From positions 62,001 through 126,000 of the forward strand of contig CAXXGE010000028.1 in the NCBI GenBank assembly GCA_963677915.2: a stretch of DNA of 64,000 nucleotides, read 5' to 3'. Of this stretch, positions 41,971 through 52,400 are shown in pieces. How positions within the stretch are numbered: the first letter of the stretch is position 1; each line of letters opens with the position of its first letter. Source of the stretch: G963677915 sp963677915. Lineage in GTDB: Bacteria > Bacillota > Clostridia > Lachnospirales > Vallitaleaceae. The position numbers were made by a program, and so were the translations under genes. Under the pieces are notes generated by a model, which saw nothing but the letters and a program-made list of their open reading frames with translations, did no database searches and had not been told where the DNA came from.

Positions 41971-43250
41971 ATGTATTATTTGGGTGTAGACGCAGGAACG
42001 TCAAAAATCAAAGCCGCTATGATCGACCAAAGCGGCAGGCAGATTGATATCGAAAGCAGACGGGTTGATACGCTGCATCCTTTCCATGGGGCCAGCGAAA
42101 TGGACATGGAAGGTCTGTGGCATGCCTTTTGTGACATTACCAATTCACTGAAAAGAAGAAATGAAGGCATATGCTTTTAAAATAGCTCAAAGAGAACGAA
42201 CCGGTAAACTATAACAAAGTGGAGAGACTGGTCCACTGCAAAGACTGGCTGAATTACAAACTGACCGGCATCATAGCAACTGACTATTCGGATGCGTCTA
42301 CAGCGTTGCTGAACATCAGTAAGAAATGCTATGTCAAAGATATTCTGGAAGCTATGGATATCGGCGAGAAGGACTATGTTTTTCCAAAGCCTGTAGCCTC
42401 TACAGCAATCATTGGTTATACGTCCGAGAACGCAGTGGCCGAAACTGGCCTGAATCCGGATATCCCTGTTATTGCGGGATCCATCGATGTCGCGGCAGTG
42501 GCTTCGGGACTGAATGTGGAAATAAATGGCAGCGCCTGTACGATAATGGGAAGCACCATGTGCAATGAAATGGTCATGGATATGGAACGAATCGACCTGG
42601 AACAAAATATGGGTATCTGCCATATTCCAGATGACAGTTATATGAGTGTCATGCCTACATTAAACGGTACGACTGCCATTGACTGGATCAAGAGCCTGCT
42701 TTTCAACAATATCGACTTTGACGATATTGATGAATTGATCAAGGATGTGCCTGTTGGAAGCAGGAACATAGTCTTTCTGCCATACCTTTACGGTGAACGG
42801 GCACCTTTCAGGAATGCCTACGCTACAGGCGGGTTCAGTGGTCTGTCCGCCATTCATACCGGCAAAGATATGTATAAAGCCGTCTATGAAGGACTGGTTT
42901 TCAATATGTACGAGTGCTATCAGCAGCTTCCTCCCATACATGACGGTATAGCGATTTCTGGCGGGGGAGCGGCCAGTGATGTGCTCTGCCAAACGATAGC
43001 CGATTGTCTTGGAAAGCCCGTGAGGCGGCCAAGTGATCCGGAGCTTGGAATCATGGGGGTAGCGAAGGCGATTGGGGCAGCGCTCGATAAACCCTTGGCT
43101 TTTGAAGAAGGAAACGGCTTGGGAACCAAGGTCTTTGAACCAAACATGTCAGACCATATCAAGTATATGGAATTGTTTGCCAGTTTCCAGATGCTAAGGT
43201 ACAATATGGAAGAGTTCTGGTTGTATATGATGAAGAAGGAGTCAGTATAG
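41971..43250 (+). pseudogene. FGGY-family carbohydrate kinase, internal deletion
   Basis: The first part (MYYLGVDAGTSKIKAAMID, then ASEMDMEGLWHAFCDITNSL) is the FGGY N-terminus with its phosphate-binding DAGTS loop. It ends at a stop at 42178. From about 42186 the kinase resumes in another frame (ERLVHCKDWLNYKLTG ... DYSDASTALLNIS) and continues to the end, with GSTMCNEMV, LPYLYGERAPFRN and the ATP-binding ISGGGAASDVLCQ. Roughly 80 residues of domain I are missing, including the region that normally carries the sugar-contacting QMHG-type motif. It would not be functional. A TTG at 41965 is a possible alternative start. The preserved half is closest in style to xylulokinase-like FGGY enzymes; the substrate is unknown. 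Confidence 0.82.
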
Positions 43251-43253
43251 ACT

Positions 43254-44030
43254 ATGCTTAAACAGGCGCGCTTGGAACAAATCAGAAAATTATTGGAATC
43301 CAGTGGTGAAGTTGAAATCCAGCAGCTTTGCCGGCTGTTCAATGTGGCAGAAATGACTGCCCGAAGGGATCTGGATGAACTTGCGAAAGATGAGATGATT
43401 ATCAGGACCCACGGCGGCGCAGTCCTTTCAACGAAGAATATTCTTGTGGAGACGCCCTTTGACACGAGACTGAACGAAAACCAGAAGGCGAAGGATGCAA
43501 TCGCAAAGTTTGCGCTGGGATATATTCAAGACGGCCAAAAGATATTTTTCAACAGCAGTTCCACGGTGTTCTCCCTGGCGAAGATCATCGATAACAGCAG
43601 AAAGCTTCTGGTTGTGACCGAGGCGATCAATATTGCGGCGGAGCTGAATGCAAGAACGAATCTCTCGGTATTTCAGATCGGCGGAGAGCTCAGGAAAAAC
43701 ACGCTGTCCTGTGTGGGGCATTTCACCGAGGAGATGATCAAAAGGTTTACATTCGACCTGGCTATTGTCGGTATCAACTCTGTCAATAAAGAGGGGCGGA
43801 TTTTTTGCGGTACGACGTACGAATTCGGCATATATGAAGCCGTATTCGCTGCAGCAAGAAAGATAATCGTTGTCGCCGACTCATCGAAAATCGGACATGA
43901 TGATTTCTGTTGTGTGGGAACCCTTGAGGATGTGGATGTCCTGATTACCGACTCGGGGGCAGACATGAAGGTGCTTGAGGATTTTCAGGAAATGGGCAAT
44001 GCAGAGATCAGAATAGTGGAAGTGGATTAA
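43254..44030 (+). CDS. DeoR-family transcriptional regulator
   Basis: The 258-residue regulator has an N-terminal winged helix (QARLEQIRKLLESSGEVEIQQL ... AEMTARRDLDEL) with the family signature RTHGGAVLS, and a DeoR C-terminal sugar-phosphate-binding domain (FFNSSSTVFSLAKII, VVADSSKIGHDDF). Such proteins repress sugar-catabolic operons and are released by a phosphorylated intermediate. It lies 3 bases after the kinase stop, so it should control this operon. It seems intact though the enzymes around it are broken. Confidence 0.92.
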   Translation: MLKQARLEQIRKLLESSGEVEIQQLCRLFNVAEMTARRDLDELAKDEMIIRTHGGAVLSTKNILVETPFDTRLNENQKAKDAIAKFALGYIQDGQKIFFNSSSTVFSLAKIIDNSRKLLVVTEAINIAAELNARTNLSVFQIGGELRKNTLSCVGHFTEEMIKRFTFDLAIVGINSVNKEGRIFCGTTYEFGIYEAVFAAARKIIVVADSSKIGHDDFCCVGTLEDVDVLITDSGADMKVLEDFQEMGNAEIRIVEVD

Positions 44031-44050
44031 ATAGGAATACAGGAAATGAA

Positions 44051-44080
44051 AAGAACCCGCCAATCAGGCGGGTTCTTTAT
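44051..44080. terminator. Bidirectional terminator between deoR-type gene and PPi-PFK gene
   Basis: AAGAACCCGCC pairs perfectly with GGCGGGTTCTT around AATCA, with T-rich sequence after it on the plus strand and TTCATTTC on the minus side. It serves the convergent genes. Confidence 0.88.
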
Positions 44081-44117
44081 TAATCATCTTACTATATGCA
44101 AATCACTAAGGTTTTAC

Positions 44118-45777
44118 TTATTCTTGTTCAAGGGCAAGTGTTTTTGTTGTGATATCACATACTTCTGCCGGTCCGTAATATTGTATAGCACCTGGATACA
44201 CATAACATGTTTCAACAGCCCATTTGTCTCTGTTTGCTTCGAAGAATTTAAATGGCTTTCCATCCAGTTCTACAAGAGCTTTTTTAATAACAGGCTTATC
44301 TTCACCATGTCTTCTTTCCATGTTCATCATCTTCGTGATCGGCATGCCACCAGCGATCCATTCGTTTGCAGGTTTAGACAGGTTGGATACTTTAGATAAA
44401 TAACCAGTGAAACCATATTGAATCAACATAGTTGCATTGTATCCGATTGAGTAGCAATAATCTGAATCGAAGTTTGATGGGAAAGCACATCTTCCTTCAT
44501 ATCCAAAGAAATGATGAAGGGCACCAAATTTCCCATTATATGTGCCGTTTTTCTTGCGTTCAACTAATTTGTCTGCAACAAGTGCGGAGAACAATTTTTC
44601 TGACTCGATAAGAGAAACCTGTACATTACCGTGTGGATCTCTTTCAAGGAATAACTGCTGTTGAATTGCTTGTGGAAGAATTGCAAATACATCCAGGGAC
44701 TCTTTTGAAAGACCTTGTTCGATAAATGAATATTTTTCCGCCCATGTCTTAAGTGCATTGAAATCATCAGCTTTACTTCCTGCAAGCATTTCATTGATTT
44801 CACCGATCAAAGCCGAGAATTCCGGAACGAATTCAACAACACCTTCAGGAATGATTGCAACTCCGAAGTTCATTCCCTTAGCTGCTCTCTTTTCAACAGA
44901 ATCAGCAATATAATCTGCAATTTGAGAAAGAGACATTTTCTTAGCTGCCACTTCTTCAGAAACTAAACAGATATTTGGTTGTGTTTCAAGAGCACATTCC
45001 AAAGCAACATGAGAAGCAGAACGGCCCATTACTTTGATGAAGTGCCAATATTTCTTAGCAGAGTTTGCATCTCTTTGGATGTTACCGATCAATTCACTAT
45101 ATGTCTTTGCTGCTGTATCAAAACCGAAAGAACATTCAATATCTTCATTCTTAAGGTCGCCGTCAATTGTCTTAGGGCATCCGATCACTTGAATACCTGT
45201 ATTTTGAGCCGCAAAATACTCTGCTAAAACTGCTGCATTTGTATTGGAATCATCACCACCGATGATAACAACTGCTGTAATACCATGTTTTTTACAAACT
45301 TCAGCTGCAACTGCAAATTGCTCATTTGATTCAAGTTTTGTTCTACCGGACCCGATGATGTCAAATCCACCAGTATTTCTGAACTCATTAATATATTCGT
45401 CATCGAAAATTAATGTATCATCTTCAACAAGACCACTTGGTCCGTTTTTAAAACCGATAAGAACATTCTCTTTATTTGTAGCCTTTAATGCATCGTATAA
45501 ACCAGTAATAACATTATGTCCACCTGGTGCTTGACCACCTGACAGAATAACTCCTACAACCTGTTTTTTTGAATCAGATGTGTTCTGACCTTTTTCAAAT
45601 GTAATTTCTTTCTTACCATATGTGTTAGGAAAGAGAGCCTTGATCTTTTCCTGATCAGCTTACACTCTGTGTTACTTGTCCTTCTTTAACGCCGATTTCT
45701 GCAATACCATTTCTAAGCATTCCCGGAAGTTTAGGAGTGTACTCATATCTCGCTTGTTGCAATGGTGAATATTTCAT
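44118..45777 (-). pseudogene. pfp: PPi-dependent 6-phosphofructokinase (long form), single-base frameshift
   Basis: From ATG 45777 (AGGAGG 7 bases upstream) the frame gives MKYSPLQQARYEYTPKLPG and stops at a TGA about 40 codons in. Skipping one base at about 45660 joins it to a normal long-type PPi-PFK of about 552 residues: VILSGGQAPGGHNVI, IIGGDDSNTNAAVLAEYF (GGDDS is the PPi-type motif, in place of GGDGS of ATP enzymes), GCPKTIDGDL, VMGRSASHVALEC and FGYEGRCAFPSNFD. The enzyme phosphorylates fructose 6-phosphate with PPi, reversibly, in the cytoplasm. Third codon positions are clearly richer in A and T than in the neighbouring genes, suggesting acquisition from a lower-GC donor. Whether the frameshift is real, a sequencing error or recoded is open. 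Confidence 0.85.
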
Positions 45778-45980
45778 CATTTGCCTCCTTGTAACTATCT
45801 AATTTTTAAACTATCATAAAGATTTTAAGACATTCTACAAAAAAAGTAAACTACAAATGGCAATATTGTCCTTATTTAGTGAAAAGACTTGATTTGTTTG
45901 GAGTTTCATGATAACATTACGTCTGAAAAAGACATTTGTCTTTGGGGACAAAAACATTAAATGAAAATGAGGTATAGAAG

Positions 45981-47066
45981 ATGGAAAAGAAACTGAATGT
46001 TGGAATCATTGGCGCAACTGGCATGGTTGGACAACGTTTTATTACATTGCTGCATGATCATCCCTGGTATAATGTGGTGCTTCTGGCAGCCAGTTCGCGT
46101 TCGGCAGGTAAGAAGTACAGTGATCTGATGCAGGGGCGTTGGGCCCAGGCGATGAATATCCCAGCGCACATCGGCAGACTTGTTGTTGAAGATGCCGCTG
46201 ATGTGCCTAACATTGCTCCTCAGGTAGATTTTATCTTTTGCGCTGTCGATATGGACAAAGCAGCTATCAAAGCACTTGAAGAAGCGTATGCCAAGGCGGA
46301 GGTGCCTGTTGTCTCCAATAATTCAGCTCACAGACATACAAAGGATGTGCCGATGGTTATTCCGGAGATCAATAATGAACATCTTGAAATCATCGCTGCC
46401 CAAAGGAAGCGCCTTGGAACAAAGCACGGTTTCATAGCAGTTAAACCGAATTGCTCAATTCAAAGCTATGTGCCTGTTTTCGCAGCGTTGAAAGAATACG
46501 GACCCAAGGAAGCTGTCATCTGCACATATCAGGCTATTTCAGGTGCGGGAAAGACATTCGAGACTTGGCCGGAGATGGTGGACAACATCATCCCTTACAT
46601 CGGCGGTGAAGAAGAGAAAAGCGAACAGGAGCCTCTCAAGGTCTTTGGTCACATCGAAGGCGGAGAAATCGTCAATGCGACTGAGCCGGTTCTCTCGGCG
46701 CAATGTATCCGTGTGCCGGCACTCGACGGCCATATGGCTGCCGTGTCCGTGAACTTCGAGAAAAAAGTACCTGTCGAAGAGATGATCGAGAAACTGAACA
46801 GCTTTAAAGGCCGTCCTCAGGAACTTGAGCTTCCGCATGCGCCTAAGCAGTTCATTAAGTACATGGAGGAAGACAACAGACCTCAAACAAGGCTCGACAG
46901 AGACTATGAAGGCGGCATGGGGGTTACAGTCGGCAGATTCAGGGAAGACCACATCTATGACTACAAGTTTGTCGCACTTTCACACAATACGCTGAGAGGC
47001 GCTGCAGGCGGTGCGGTTCTTATCGCAGAGCTGCTGACAGCAGAAGGATACATCACAGCCAAATAG
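45981..47066 (+). CDS. asd: Aspartate-semialdehyde dehydrogenase (archaeal/fungal-type)
   Basis: The 361-residue enzyme makes aspartate 4-semialdehyde from aspartyl phosphate with NADPH, feeding lysine, threonine, methionine and cell-wall diaminopimelate. GIIGATGMVGQRFITLL is the nucleotide-binding loop, VKPNCSIQSYVPVFAAL carries the catalytic Cys, VPALDGHMAAVSV the catalytic His. The sequence is of the subfamily common in archaea and fungi and in some Clostridia rather than the enteric type. AGGTATAGAAG precedes the start. The 5' region (45787-45980) shows no lysine-riboswitch-like structure. A terminator lies within a palindromic repeat downstream. Confidence 0.95.
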   Translation: MEKKLNVGIIGATGMVGQRFITLLHDHPWYNVVLLAASSRSAGKKYSDLMQGRWAQAMNIPAHIGRLVVEDAADVPNIAPQVDFIFCAVDMDKAAIKALEEAYAKAEVPVVSNNSAHRHTKDVPMVIPEINNEHLEIIAAQRKRLGTKHGFIAVKPNCSIQSYVPVFAALKEYGPKEAVICTYQAISGAGKTFETWPEMVDNIIPYIGGEEEKSEQEPLKVFGHIEGGEIVNATEPVLSAQCIRVPALDGHMAAVSVNFEKKVPVEEMIEKLNSFKGRPQELELPHAPKQFIKYMEEDNRPQTRLDRDYEGGMGVTVGRFREDHIYDYKFVALSHNTLRGAAGGAVLIAELLTAEGYITAK

Positions 47067-47069
47067 GAA

Positions 47070-47206
47070 GAAGAGTGCCAGAGGGACGGACCTTTTGGCA
47101 CGGCACCTTCATGATTGAACAAAGCCCAAGCGCGATAGCTTGGGCTTTTATCATGGGAGGGTGCAGAATGACCGGTGCCAAAAGGTCCGTCCCTCTGGCA
47201 CTCTTC
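47070..47206. repeat. Interspersed hairpin repeat, copy 2, enclosing a terminator
   Basis: Two perfect 32-base arms (47070-47101 and 47175-47206) face each other across 73 bases. Twenty-six bases of each arm match copy 1 at 25899-25966, including GGGACGGACCTTTTGGCA. Here the arms surround the asd terminator, and the right arm ends 12 bases before the -10 box of the condensin operon. Confidence 0.88.
47121..47149. terminator. Terminator after asd
   Basis: AAAGCCCAAGC pairs with GCTTGGGCTTT around GCGATA, with T-run on the plus side and an A-run opposite, so it could work both ways. Confidence 0.9.
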
Positions 47207-47218
47207 AGTCCATTCATG

Positions 47219-47224
47219 TATAAT
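47219..47224 (+). promoter_or_regulatory. -10 box of the condensin-like operon
   Basis: A perfect TATAAT lies 31 bases before the first gene. The place of the -35 box falls inside the right arm of the palindromic repeat (47196-47201, TGGCAC) and is a poor match. Confidence 0.45.
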
Positions 47225-47255
47225 GGAAATATCTTACAGAATTTGGACGGGAATT

Positions 47256-48752
47256 ATGTATAACTACGGAAATTTACTTAGCGGTTATCAAGACAGGGTG
47301 GCGAGGATCACGCTTTTCGAGCCGCTTTTCCAACTGGAAAGAAAACAGGTGAAGGATGACAGGGACAGGCCGATAGACATGTTTGGTGTTGGTCTTTTAA
47401 GTCTGCTCTATTTCTTTGAAAGGAAGCTGCTCAGGGAAGAAAAGACTGGAATAGCAGAGCTGGCTGATTTCATCCTGAGCATGCTGAAGGAATCGGCGGT
47501 CTTATCTGAAGAAAGCGGCAGGGCAATCGCGAAAACCGTCATAGAAACCTACAGACCACCCCAGGGAAAGAGGCTTGGCAGAACCTATTATGATTATGAG
47601 ATGAAAAGTGAAGCTGTGGTCGAGTTCAGTATATTAAAAGCGGACAGATGGGATCCCGAAGAAAGGATCCAGTACTATACGCTGGCTGAACAGGGGCTTG
47701 AGCTTCTTTTTGCTACAAAAGAATATTTCAGCGAATTCCAGGTATCGATAAGTCAAATGATGACCAGGAAACAGCTTGAGAAGGGAGAATTCGACAGCGC
47801 CCTGAGGCAAGTGGAAGAAATGCGGCTTAGTGTGGCCAATATCAAAGACAAGATGGCGCATATTAAAAAGGAAGTCCAAAAACAGATCACCCATGATGAA
47901 ACCTATAAAAGGTACCAGGAACTGATTACCGACATCAACAGGCGTCTGGAACAGGAACATGACGAGTTCTATGAACTAAACGGTTATATCAGAACAAGAA
48001 AGCAGGGCCTCCTTGACAAGCCGATCAGAAACCAGCTTGAATCCAGGCAACTCGAGAAAATTGTCAAAGTGGAAAACGAACTGGGCATCGTCCATTTCCT
48101 GCACAGCAGTCTTCTAAGTGAAAGTATAGCTCTTAAGACGACTGCCATCGAAGCAGCCAATGAGGCAATCTACTACACCGGCATAGAATCATTCAACTTC
48201 GAAAAGGAAGTGGCAGGGAAGCTCACTGGCAAGCCGCTGCCGCTGGAAAGCGGCGCAATTTTAGGTGCTCCGTTCACAAACACGGAAAAGTTCAGCACAT
48301 GGTCGCTTCTGACCGTTTTCGAGCCCCATGAGATGGATGAATGGAAAGGCAGGAATGTATCCTCGGATTTCATCGAAGCAGGCAGCAATGCGGTGGATGA
48401 AGCGCTTGCAGCCAGGCAAAGGCTTTATGACAACCTTCTTGGATCCATGTTTGAAAAGATGAATGGAAAGAAGAAGTTCAGCTTGAAACAGGTGCTCGAC
48501 CGGGACGCAGACAAGTTGCTCAACAACCGTCCGTTCTATGATTTCTGGATGATTCTCCACCAGAAGTCGCCGCTGAACATCAAGGAGATCATCGAACATG
48601 AGGAACATGTTTTTTCGACTGCATTCAAGAAACATCTGAAAGATTTTTACGAAATTGAAGTCAGGGAGCTTGACGATCATCTGGCTTATGACGACGGTTT
48701 TGGTGTACTCAACATGGAACTTGTATTGAAAGGCGGTGCGGACAATGACTGA
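47256..48752 (+). CDS. JetA-like (kleisin/MukF-type) subunit of an SMC complex
   Basis: The 498-residue protein lacks signal peptide and membrane segments. The N-terminal 130 residues are predicted helical winged-helix type (GLLSLLYFFERKLLREEKTGIAELADFIL); the middle (about 190-300) is coiled-coil rich (EEMRLSVANIKDKMAHIKKEV); the C-terminal third is again globular. Size, fold pattern and position as first of three overlapping genes before a MukE-like and a MukB-like protein identify it as the kleisin of a Wadjet/Mks-type complex (JetA of type II). It would bridge the SMC heads. The start at 47256 follows GGACGGG; ATG 47223 overlaps the TATAAT box and is unlikely. Confidence 0.75.
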   Translation: MYNYGNLLSGYQDRVARITLFEPLFQLERKQVKDDRDRPIDMFGVGLLSLLYFFERKLLREEKTGIAELADFILSMLKESAVLSEESGRAIAKTVIETYRPPQGKRLGRTYYDYEMKSEAVVEFSILKADRWDPEERIQYYTLAEQGLELLFATKEYFSEFQVSISQMMTRKQLEKGEFDSALRQVEEMRLSVANIKDKMAHIKKEVQKQITHDETYKRYQELITDINRRLEQEHDEFYELNGYIRTRKQGLLDKPIRNQLESRQLEKIVKVENELGIVHFLHSSLLSESIALKTTAIEAANEAIYYTGIESFNFEKEVAGKLTGKPLPLESGAILGAPFTNTEKFSTWSLLTVFEPHEMDEWKGRNVSSDFIEAGSNAVDEALAARQRLYDNLLGSMFEKMNGKKKFSLKQVLDRDADKLLNNRPFYDFWMILHQKSPLNIKEIIEHEEHVFSTAFKKHLKDFYEIEVRELDDHLAYDDGFGVLNMELVLKGGADND

Positions 48753-49470
48753 CAAGCAGACGATGACAGCATTCAAGCTGTTTGCAGAACTAAACAGAGC
48801 AGGAACTGTCAAGAAGGACCATGCGGCTGCCTACGACCGGGACGAGGAAGTAAGGGGACTTCTTGCAGCCTTTGCCGACGAAGTGGACTGTACCATTATC
48901 AGAACAAGTGATGCGATCCACATGGTGCCACTGACAAAAAGCTCCATCTATCATCTAACAAATGACGAAATCAAGAGGCGCTATTTTCCTGCAAGAGCAT
49001 TGAACATCGATGTTTATCTGATGTATGTGGCTATCATCCTGCTGGTGGGAGAGTTTTATAACAGCTGCCAGTCGGACAAGCCGACAAGGGACTTCATCAC
49101 ATCCGTCGAATGGCTGAATATTGTCAATGAAAAACTGGCCTCCATGAGGAATCTATCGGAAGAGACACTGAAGGATATGGAGGATGAGCATACATACAAG
49201 TGGACAGAAATTCTTTACAACTGGGAAGCGATGGACAATATCAAAGAGGGCATCAAAAGGCCGACGATACGTACAGCAAGCAGGATGAGCTTTATTCAGA
49301 TATGCAAGAGGTTCATGATTGGCGAAGGACTTGTCAAAGAAATAGGCGAAGATGAAATGGCGCTGACCGAAAAATCCGATGCAATAGTGACGGGTTTCTT
49401 CATGGACTATGAAAAGAATAGAGGTATTCTAGACTTCCTATATCAGACAGAAATGGAGGCGGTTGACTGA
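48745..49470 (+). CDS. JetB-like (MukE-type, DUF6063) subunit of an SMC complex
   Basis: The 241-residue, mostly helical protein begins MTDKQTMTAFKLFAELNRAG. Its pattern (DEEVRGLLAAFADEVDCTIIRTSDAIHMVP, then a hydrophobic helix LNIDVYLMYVAIILLVGEFY) fits the DUF6063 proteins that occupy the MukE/JetB place in type II Wadjet operons. It should bind the kleisin and help DNA loading. The start at 48745 overlaps the preceding stop by 8 bases, and its stop shares a base with the next ATG, so the three proteins are translationally coupled. Confidence 0.75.
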   Translation: MTDKQTMTAFKLFAELNRAGTVKKDHAAAYDRDEEVRGLLAAFADEVDCTIIRTSDAIHMVPLTKSSIYHLTNDEIKRRYFPARALNIDVYLMYVAIILLVGEFYNSCQSDKPTRDFITSVEWLNIVNEKLASMRNLSEETLKDMEDEHTYKWTEILYNWEAMDNIKEGIKRPTIRTASRMSFIQICKRFMIGEGLVKEIGEDEMALTEKSDAIVTGFFMDYEKNRGILDFLYQTEMEAVD

Positions 49471-52400
49471 TGCCTGCAATATCAAAAATAAGGTTTACAA
49501 ATGTCATTTATGAGAACGGCGGCAAAAGATACAATGACGATATCTTTCAGTTTGACGGACACAACGGCGCCATTCTGCTGGAAAATGGCGGAGGGAAAAC
49601 TGTCTTTATTCAGACGGCCCTCCAGGCTGTGCTGCCCCATACAGAAATGGCTGAAAGGAAGATCAAAAGCACGCTGATGCTGGAAGGCGCACCTGCACAT
49701 GTGGCAATCGAATGGATTGTCAGCGACCAGCCAAGAAGATATGCCTTGACGGCGGTCAGCCTCTATATGGAGAACAATAAACTTCAGTCGGTAAAATACG
49801 CCTATGACTATATGGCCAATGAAAGCAATGGCATCGAGGAACTGCCGTTTTCACTGGAAGGCGCTTCAGGACAGCTGCGCCCTGCTACAAGAAGGGAAAT
49901 AAGCGACTATTATCTGCGTATGCAGAAACACCATGACAACGCCAGGGTATTTTCAACAATCCATGAATACAACAGTCATCTGGAGGACCATTTCAAGATA
50001 ATTGCATCCGAATGGAGAAAGATGGCGGTCATCAACAGCAGCGAAGGGAATGTCGATGAATTTTTCAGCAGCTGCAGGACGACGGAACAGCTGATGAACA
50101 ACCTCTTGATACCTGTAGTCGAGGATGCGATAGCAGGCGAAGAGGGTGTCCAGTTTGTTGAAACATTTGAACGGCAGCGTGAGCATTTCAAAAAGAACAA
50201 GCTGCTGCATGAAAAAATAAATGAAAGCATACAGGTAAAGGAAGCTCTAGACCGCTATGTTTCCATATGGCGGGCGTACGATAAGACGAAAAATGCATGT
50301 GAAGAAGTGAAGGTGCAGGCTAAATCCCTTGCTTCCTATATCGATAACAGGGTTGACCAGGTGAAGCAGGAGATGGACTGGCATGATAAGGACAGGGAAG
50401 TACTGAAAAAGGATGAGCGGCGCTATCTTCAGATGCTGGAAAGCTATGAGATTCTAAAGCTGGAAAAAGATCTGGAGTTGGCGGCGGGAGGTTTGGGAAA
50501 AGCGCTGGAACAGGAAAAGAGAGTCCGTGATGCGCTGTCCATGTACGGCATGCGAAAGCAGAATCTCGAAATCCATATGCTTGATAGGGATATCCGCCGC
50601 CTAGAGGAGAAAAGGCAGCGTCTTTTGAAGCAGATGAATCAGTTGGGCCAATCTCCAGAAGCCGAAGATATTGCCAGTTTGATCAACGAAAACGGATCGC
50701 TGATCAAAGGTCATTTCGAATATGAACTCGAATTGGTAGGCCGTGAACTAAAGAAACTCAGGGAAGCTGAAACTTTGGAACAGTTCAGAAAAGAAAAGAC
50801 AGCCACGAAACTGGAAAAGGCATCCGAAACCGAGAGAACCCTTCTTGCGGAGATGACCCGGGCAGCTACAGTCATAGACATGCTTGAGGATGATATGGAT
50901 GAAATCAAGACCGCCCTTTTTGAAGAGGACGGCATTATGACTGTAGAGCAGGCCATTTCCAGAAAAAGCATCGAGGCGGCCGGATTGAAACAGTCGGCGT
51001 TGGAACTGAAGGATGTTCTGTCTCACCTGGACGATAGAATGGAGGATGCAATCGATGAAAGGAAGGCTCTGGACAGTGAAATGGAAGAGCTTTCATACAA
51101 ATTGAAAGAGAGCAGGGTCTATGTCGAAGCCTGCAGAGAAGCATGGGACGAAATTGGCATCGAAATGAATGAGGCAAGCATAAGAAAAGCGTCCCTGAAT
51201 GCTGACCTCGATGACAGGATCAGTCTGCTTGAAAATAAAAGGGAACGTCTGATTGAACAGTCGTCCTGCTATATCAGCAACGAAAAGGATATTCTCGGTC
51301 AGCTCTTGGGTGATGTGGGCTTCTCCTATGAAGTGGATAGGATGGCTGTTTTGATTACCGGAGATGAAAACACGGGAAAACTTGCGTCCAAAATAAAGGC
51401 GCTTGAAGAAAAACCGCCATGGTCAGCTGCAGTCATAGCAAAAGGCCTTAGCAATGCGGCAACTTTTATCTATCAGGAAAGCGGTAACCGAACGGCTTCT
51501 TTAGAGAAGCTTCTTGATGAGCGAAAAGAGCTTGAGTCGGTACTTTACACTTTAAAAAGGAAAAAGGATATATTGGACAGCATCGATAAAAGATACCCCC
51601 TTGAAAGGCTTGAAGAACATCTAGCTGTAGTGTCAGGTGCTGAGGAACAATTGGACAGTAAAAGACAGCGCGTTGCAGCTCTCCTGAAGGAGATCGAAGC
51701 TTCGACAGCTTCGCGAAAGGCTACTGAGGAGAAACTGGTTGGCATCAAAGAGGCATTGGATGCACTGGATCAGTTGATTTCACTGGGCGAGAGCTTTCTG
51801 GAGAAACAGAAGGCCCATTCCCTGGCATCCGAAAACCATATGTCGATTAGCAGAAACCATGCAGAAGCCAAAAGAGAACGAACTGCTTACGAAAAAGAGC
51901 TGGCAGATACTGATGACAAACTTAGCGGTACAAAAAATGAACGCCATGCTTATGAGGTCGAAAGAAAGGTCCTTCTTTCTTCGGAGCTGTACAAGGAGGT
52001 CATAGACCATGAAGCCATCGGCACCAGACGCTCACTTGAAAGCCTTGTCGAGGAAAGAGGAAGACTCAAGGACGAAGAAAAAGGCATCAACCGGAACCAT
52101 CTTGATGCAGAAGAACAAATCCGGGATATAGTGGAGACACTGAAGTCGCTTCAAAGGGAACTTGACAGAAAGAAGGCCGAAGCGAAGCACCCCATTGAGC
52201 CGATTGGAGTATACTATGAGAATGAACTTGAAGATCTATACAGCAAGATAAAAAGACTTGATTCAGAACTGGCTGAAATACTCCGGGAAAATGGCAGTCT
52301 GGACAGTGAAAAACTGAAACTGGAGACAAAAATCCAGCTTCTTACAGAAGACGTCAGCCGCAAGTATGGCAGCGTGTATCATTTTGAGACGGCGATGGAG

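Noticed and set aside
45655..45665. prfB-like programmed +1 frameshift in the PPi-PFK gene
   Set aside because: The codon before TGA is AGC, which pairs poorly after a +1 slip, and no internal Shine-Dalgarno stimulator is visible at the right distance. A plain insertion or sequencing error explains it better; kept only as an open option.
45787..45980. Lysine riboswitch upstream of asd
   Set aside because: The leader is short and AT-rich and lacks the conserved five-helix junction motifs; only a small AAAGACA/TGTCTTT hairpin is present.
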